Positions 58,601 to 64,000 of a DNA stretch of 64,000 nucleotides are shown one piece after another. The DNA lies in NCBI RefSeq assembly GCF_000005505.3, contig NC_016134.3:35402150-35466149 (forward strand), written 5' to 3'. Position 1 is the first letter of the stretch. Every line of letters begins with the position of its first letter. The notes below the pieces were generated by a model. It was not told the DNA's origin. It searched no databases and saw only the letters and a list, made by a program, of their open reading frames with translations. The position numbers and the translations under genes are program-made. The DNA comes from Brachypodium distachyon. Its lineage: Eukaryota; Streptophyta; Magnoliopsida; Poales; Poaceae.

Positions 58601-61600
58601 CTGTTTACAGGCAAAGGATTACCAGATGTATCGTCTATTTTAGATCACTTCAGGGATGCATTTGATTGGTCAGAAGCTGATCATAATGGTCGGATCATAC
58701 CCCATGAAGGTTGTGATCCTGAATATGACGCCACTTGCTCTGCCATAGAGGAGATTGAATCCAGTCTAAAAGAATACCTGAAAGAGCAAAGGGAGCTACT
58801 GGCAGACTCATCGGTAGTGCTATATTTCACTTCTGTTTAAACTGCCCATCATTTATTAGTTTCTTTAGCAATCACTAATGACTTGTCAACAATGGGCAGG
58901 TGAAGTATGTGGATGTTGGAAAAGATACATACCTTATTGAAGTGTCTGAGAGCCTGGGAGGTTCTGTTCCTAGGAACTATGAGTTGCAGTCTACAAAAAA
59001 GGTAATGACAGATGATTTTTCTTCTATTTGAACATAAGTAACTAAGTGAGTACAGAACGAACATGTTGTTTGGTGTGTTGCTGGTTACCTGTAGATGCAT
59101 GATGCCTAAATGCTTGGTTCGTAATTGTGACATATTGTTAGTGAATTATAGTTGTTACATTGTTGTGATCATAGCCTGGGATAGAAGCCATAGTTAAAAA
59201 AAGCCCGGATCAGTGAGGAGACTGGTTGACCGGTCTAGCCGCTGGCTCAGCTGGTTCGATGCACGTCAATATCTAATATAGTTTTTTAAGGCAAATTGTA
59301 CTGAGTTTGAGTTAAGAATTTGTACAAAAGATGCACTTGCCATATTAGGCACATCATGAAGCCAGCCTGGTTGGTATCGGACTTTCCCCCATGTGTGACC
59401 AGGTTGCCTGAAGTCCTTGGTTTGATACCAGCCTTGCGCCTTCTCTCAACTTGTGTTTACGCCTTTTTGCCAAAATGAAACTTCAAGTGGACTGTACTGG
59501 ACAAGGCACCAGTTCAGATTTTCTCTGGTCCGACCGCAGGTTTGCCTGCGTTTTTTTAACCGTGGTAAGAAAAGTAGAAAACTATCAGAAAAAGGAAAAG
59601 AGGGGGAGTTTAGGTGTGGTCAAACAGTATACCATATCATGCCTCAGTAATTAGTCCCAACACTGTTTGTGCATAACCTTTCGGTCGAACCATTTTTGAC
59701 ATTTGTTTGACAATATCATTGGATTGCTTTTGATATTTGTGTTTTGTCAGAACAGTGATCTGAAAACCCTTTTCTAGATCCCAGATTCCTAGGATACATG
59801 CTGCACATGATGGATGCGGCTTCAAAAGATAGACACATCGAGGACCTGAGCAGGTCTGCCTTTGTGATATGAGCAATACGTTCGCCGTTCGGTAGATCAT
59901 ATAGGCTTTGGTGAAGGTGGTTACTCTCAGTAGCCAATTAACCCCTTTGTTGGCTCGACTGTTGGGTTGATCGTCTACCGGTAGTCCATCACTCCGACCC
60001 ACTTGGGAGATGCTTCGGCCTCGGATCAGAAAGGCGAGGACTGTTGCACTAGGCCTGTCTGACAATAATTGGGTCCGTACATCACATGGTGCACCCTGTG
60101 TTCAGGCTTTGATGGATTACCTTGTGCTGTCGATCAAATTAGCAACATGTCGCTATCAGCTCTTGAGGAAGATGTTATTCTCTGGCATTGGTCGCCTGAC
60201 TGCCTACAAGGCATTATTCTTCAGCAGGAGGCTATATCCTTGCCATAAGATTCTTTAGAAGGTTTAGGTGCCACTCAAGTGTTGTTTTTTCCTCTGGATC
60301 ACCCTGCTGTACTGCTGCTGGCCAGCCAACTGTCTCAAGTGCCATTGTCTGCCAAATCACCAATTGCCGTCTCTGCCAGAAGATGAAACAGTTGAGCATC
60401 TTTTCATGATTAGCATCCCATCTCCCTCTGGTTCTATGCAGGATTTGGTGCAGGATAGGTGCAAGCTGGTGTTGAAGGACTGGCACAGGGATTTCAACTT
60501 TGTTAGTGGCACTCCAAATATGGTCTGTGTAGAAGGAAAGAAACAGCAGGGCTTTTCAAGGGGAGCTGCATGGCCTGCCTCAGAGGCTAATGGTATCGAG
60601 TGCAAGCTTTATGTTTGCAGTTGAATAAAACTCTTCTGTTTTGAACCTGCTTCCCCTCCTAGTGATAAGATGTGCAAAAGTTTTTACATGTCTCTAATTT
60701 ATTTTTTTGAAATGGAGGCAAAATATTTGCCTCTTTTCTTTGATTAAGGCGAAGGGTGATATACAAGAAGGCAGCTCAAAACGAAACACCGCAAACCCCA
60801 ATAGGAGAAACAGAGCCTACTCTCCTGGCATAAGCAACCCCAATCATGTGGCTCCTGCTATGCTTCAATGAGACGCCTAATCTTTGATCTTGTTGATAAT
60901 TTAGCATTGTGGAGGTGCTTCTGAAAACTTACTTGTTTAAGTAACCGCTACTACACGGGTACCAAGAAAGAAGAGAAGATGACATGTGGGTCCATCAAGA
61001 AAGAGAAAGGAATAAGAAAAGAGAAAACATATTGAAAAGAGAAGAAAATTAGTATCGACTGCCATTGGAGATGCCCTTATAGGCGACATCGCTAGGCTTG
61101 CTGTTCCTGGAGCGCCACTGCAGCAAGCTATTCTCATTGGCCAGCATCTTCCTCTTCTTCGCGATGACATCTTGGGTGACGACATGGCCATGGGGAGGAC
61201 CCTGGCAGGAGACTAACGGTCCGGCTTTCCCAGCTTCTTAGCTGGCGAGTCTGCTGTGGCATCAGCATTCTTGAGCCTGTCCATGAGGATGCTGCTCATG
61301 CTGGGACTCGCACTGGTCAAAGCGAAGGTCCATGACAGCCCCGGCATTGAGCTCGTATCAGCCATGGCATGGCATTCGCAGCCAACTCGGCGGAGCGGTT
61401 GGGCTCGCCGACATCGTCATTTCTGGTGGCTGCTGCCAATACCTACTAGCAGAGTGGCAGTTCTACAGTGATTACCCTAGGTATAGTTTGGCTGCTCATG
61501 TCCAATGGATGTTGGACCATCCAACCTTGGTCCAACAAGGTCCTATGTTTATTGGATGTCAGTTCAATCGGTGTCCACATCTGTTGTTTGTCCAGTCCAA

Positions 61601-63948
61601 CACGATCCAGTACTATAGGGGTCCAACTTCCATCGGATAGTACAAGTCCAATGCTACCTCTAGTCTTGAGCTCTAGGCATGAATTAAAAAGTTGCTTTCT
61701 TCTATTTTCTCTTCTGGGCTTTGTTTCCCAGTTTTGCCTTTTTCTGGGTTGCTAGCTTTGTATTATCTCTCTGTATTAGAGCACTCATGCATTTATTTTA
61801 CTTTGGCTGGATAACACTGAGTGTAAAAAGGTTGGGATGTTTTAATCAAACTTAAATTTATGTTAAAAATTGAAGTTTATAACATGATTTCAACTTTCTG
61901 GCCCAGGGCTTCTACCGGTACTGGACACCAGAAGTAAAAGAGCTAATATCAGAACTTTCTAAGGCTGCAGCAGGCAAAGAATCAATATTGAAAGGCATTC
62001 TTCAGAAGCTAATTCATCTCTTTGTTGAGCATCACAGCAAGTGGAGACAGTTAGTTTCTGTAGTTGCTGGTACACTTCCTCTGAAGTTATTTTGTTTCAT
62101 TGCTGTACACCAATTTTAGCAATTTAGTAAAGCTGAACTCGTCATGTCCCATGCTTGTTCCTTCTTGCTCCTTGTTCTTTTTACTGTACCCCTGACATGC
62201 CATGGTATTTGAAAATCTACTAAAGTTGATTGTAGTTGTATGTTTTTTGTATACTGCTAGTTAATAGTAGGCAGCAACAAGGGTGATATCACATTTTAAG
62301 GGATGGAGAGATTTATTGAAAGAAGATCACTAACTGTGCATACTCTGGATAAACTGATCAACTTTTTTCACATGGATTTCTTAGCATGTTTTCCTCAACA
62401 TAGGAAAGGTGTATGCTTATGTGTGAATTGTAGTGTTAAATCTGTATGGGCACAAGCACTTATAACTACACATGATGGTTTCACAGAAATTCATCAAATA
62501 TTATGTTTGGCTTATCATGCAGAGATTGATGTTTTGATTAGTCTTGCTATCGCGAGTGATTATTTTGAGGGGCCAACTTGCCGTCCAACTATCAGAGAAT
62601 CATATGGTTCAGATGATACTCCTACTTTCTATGCAAGAAATCTTGGACACCCAATTATTCGAAGTGATTCATTAGGCAAGGGTTCTTTTGTGCCCAATGA
62701 CATCAAGATGGGTGGGCCTGGCAATGCCAGCTTTATTGTTCTTACAGGTCCAAATATGGGTGGTAAATCAACTCTTCTGCGTCAAGTTTGTCTTACCATA
62801 ATATTGGCACAGGTAATCCGTCATCTTATCTGTCAACATTGCTTGTTTAGACACTTACTTCAAGTTATTTGACAGATTGGAGCAAATGTTCCGGCAGAAA
62901 ACTTTGAGTTTTCTCTTGTTGACCGCATCTTTGTTCGCATGGGAGCAAGGGACCATATTATGGCTGGCCAAAGTACATTCTTGGTGGAGCTCATGGAGAC
63001 TGCTTCTGTGCTTGTAAGATTTCCCTTTCAAATATGAATGTCTGTCAGCAATTTTCATTCTTGCTTATCTATTACTTTTTGTTCAACTTTTGCTTCAGTC
63101 GTCAGCTACCAAGAATTCTCTTGTGGCTTTAGATGAGCTTGGGCGGGGCACATCAACTTCTGATGGACAAGCTATTGCGTAAGTTAAATTAAAGATCATA
63201 ACTGAGTTATGAATTCCCGATATTGTGTATTATTTTGTTTTTTCATTTTCAACTGTGTTCTCTATGAGATTATTGATTTGCCACCTTTTGGACTAAAACA
63301 GGGCATCTGTTCTAGAATATCTAGTTCATCATGTGCAATGTCTAGGCTTGTTTTCTACGCACTACCATAGATTAGCAGTGGAACAACAGGATATCAAGGT
63401 AATTTGTTTATATATATCGTGCTTTGAATTCAATCACATCCAGGTTTTAACCTACGTATTTGAATACCTCACATTGCAGGTATCACTTTGTCATATGGCA
63501 TGCGAAGTAGGTATGGGAGAAGGAGGTTTGGAAGAAGTGACTTTCCTTTATAGGTTAACAGCTGGTTCATGTCCTAAAAGCTACGGCGTAAATGTTGCTC
63601 GATTAGCAGGTTATTTCTAAGCCAATATATTTTGTTTGCTTGATACATTTACTCAAAGTTAGGCAAACAGTACATGATGCGTCTTCATATTATTTTTATC
63701 CAGGAATACCTGCATCAGTGCTTCAAAGGGCAAATCAGAAATCAAATGAATTTGAGGCCAATTATGGGAAGCAACACTTCGCGACTAAAGATAAGTTTGT
63801 ATGTGCACTGAGGGAGGACAATTTCGCTACCATTAAGGATTTGTTCCGTGTTGTGAAGGCAGGGAATCATCAAGAAGGTCAGGTGGCAAGCTTAAGTATG
63901 CTTCGTGAAATACAGAAGCTTGCCAGGGTGCAGGCTATAAAAGGATAA
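52678..63948 (+). CDS. MSH6: MSH6 mismatch-repair ATPase
   Basis: The 21 exons are 52678-53593, 53669-53765, 54453-54555, 54658-54711, 54803-54877, 54993-55061, 55397-55480, 55721-55918, 56039-56550, 56637-56766, 58041-58132, 58239-58417, 58611-58813, 58900-59001, 61907-62069, 62523-62812, 62876-63013, 63099-63178, 63302-63398, 63480-63609 and 63704-63948: 3957 nt, 1318 residues, all phases consistent. MutS-homologue 6 pairs with MSH2 to recognise base mismatches and small loops in the nucleus. Visible are a PCNA-binding QSQITSFF (17-24), a Ser/Pro/Lys-rich repeat, a Tudor domain (about 121-171, [18 protein letters not shown]), the mismatch-contacting [10 protein letters not shown], Walker [10 protein letters not shown], a MAGQSTF segment and Walker [17 protein letters not shown]. 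The Tudor domain separates it from MSH7. No break is seen. Intron 14 (2.9 kb) and introns 2 and 6 carry transposons. Confidence 0.97.
53885..54340. mobile_element. Mutator-like MITE (456 bp) in MSH6 intron 2
   Basis: Long inverted arms of about 120 bp flank a central 220 bp; for example CTTGTGACACAAATTACTGC on the left against GGGGTAATTTGTGTCACAGG on the right. Perfect 9-bp direct repeats CAGAATTAA lie at 53876-53884 and 54341-54349, the target-duplication size of Mutator-like elements. Confidence 0.9.
55112..55348. mobile_element. Stowaway-like MITE (237 bp) in MSH6 intron 6
   Basis: CTCCCTCCGTTCCTAATTAATT at the left is inverted at the right as AATTAATTAGGAACAGAGGGAG, with TA on both sides. 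Inner arms also pair: GTAAATTTCCGAAATAAACC with GGTTTATTTCGGAAATTTAC. Confidence 0.93.
59188..59565. mobile_element. Inverted-repeat element in MSH6 intron 14
   Basis: CCATAGTTAAAAAAAGCCCGG at the left is matched by the inverse of CGTTTTTTTAACCGTGG at the right, and GGTTGACCGG by CCGACC-type sequence further in. The target duplication is unclear. Confidence 0.5.
60100..60620 (+). pseudogene. LINE zf-RVT fragment in MSH6 intron 14
   Basis: The readable pieces are [13 protein letters not shown], then in another frame [36 protein letters not shown] and [10 protein letters not shown]. They follow the order of the C-terminal region of plant LINE ORF2 proteins (usually W-KSAY-FFLWLAL-CWTADR-EDETVDHL). 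Stops and frameshifts break it. Confidence 0.65.
60940..61076. mobile_element. Tourist-like MITE, inverted copy of the 47670-47818 family
   Basis: The right end GCCATTGGAGATGCCC is followed by TTA (61077-61079), and the core ATGACATGTGGGTCCATCAA is the inverse of the core at 47750-47770. The left end has diverged but TTA also precedes it. Confidence 0.65.
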
Positions 63949-64000
63949 TCAATTACATGGTCCGTTTAATCAAGAGATTTACCCAATTTTTTGCCAAATT

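Larger units (their letters stand above)
59002..61906 (+). other. MSH6 intron 14 (2.9 kb), a transposon sink
   Basis: The intron joins exon 14 (ending at the LQSTKK codons) to exon 15 (GFYRYW). It contains an inverted-repeat element, a LINE fragment and a Tourist-like MITE, listed separately. The 61080-61760 part is unassigned. Confidence 0.85.

Noticed and set aside
1..64000. CRISPR arrays, bacterial operons, prophage or plasmid features
   Set aside because: The sequence is clearly plant nuclear DNA; repeats seen are transposons, and no regular repeat-spacer array exists.
1..64000. tRNA, rRNA or known plant miRNA genes
   Set aside because: I scanned by eye for familiar conserved miRNA and tRNA signatures and saw none that I could support; a covariance-model search would be needed to exclude them.

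Overview
This window is nuclear DNA from a grass, most likely a Pooideae species (Brachypodium, Triticeae or Lolium type). The evidence is intron-rich genes with GT-AG splice sites, GC-rich first exons, Stowaway-type MITEs with CTCCCTCCGTCC ends and TA target duplications, Tourist-type MITEs with TTA/TAA duplications, and a 5'-truncated plant L1-type LINE. From recalled rice gene order, CYP735A, RAD23 and MSH6 lie together on rice chromosome 9, so this is probably the collinear segment; that needs an alignment to confirm.

Layout. 34-2338 (-): a PADRE/DUF4228 gene with a remote 14-codon last exon. 4647-10737: a LINE flanked by a 15-bp target duplication, with a 2.7-kb solo LTR nested in its ORF2. 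10738-23501: gene-free DNA with several MITEs and hairpins. 23502-25906 (-): a complete five-exon cytochrome P450 of the CYP735A (cytokinin trans-hydroxylase) type. 25907-31694: intergenic, with a tandem repeat, a retroposon tail and a GC-rich inverted-repeat element. 31695-37548 (+): an eleven-exon RAD23 (UBL-UBA shuttle receptor). 40173-45918 (-): a ten-exon SprT/Spartan-like gene with a very long repetitive tail. 45919-52677: an intergenic nest of MITEs and a Helitron-like end. 52678-63948 (+): a 21-exon MSH6 mismatch-repair gene whose introns hold several transposon insertions.

Working together. RAD23 (nucleotide-excision repair and ubiquitin shuttling), the Spartan-like protein (DNA-protein crosslink repair family) and MSH6 (mismatch recognition) are three genome-maintenance genes within about 32 kb. 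No operon-like relation is implied; they have separate promoters and mixed orientation. The most striking observation is that the Spartan-like protein has HLMIH where the family has the HExxH protease motif, so the catalytic glutamate is missing while the zinc-ligand histidines remain. The transposon record is also unusually readable: several insertions keep exact target duplications, and removing the solo LTR restores the LINE reading frame.
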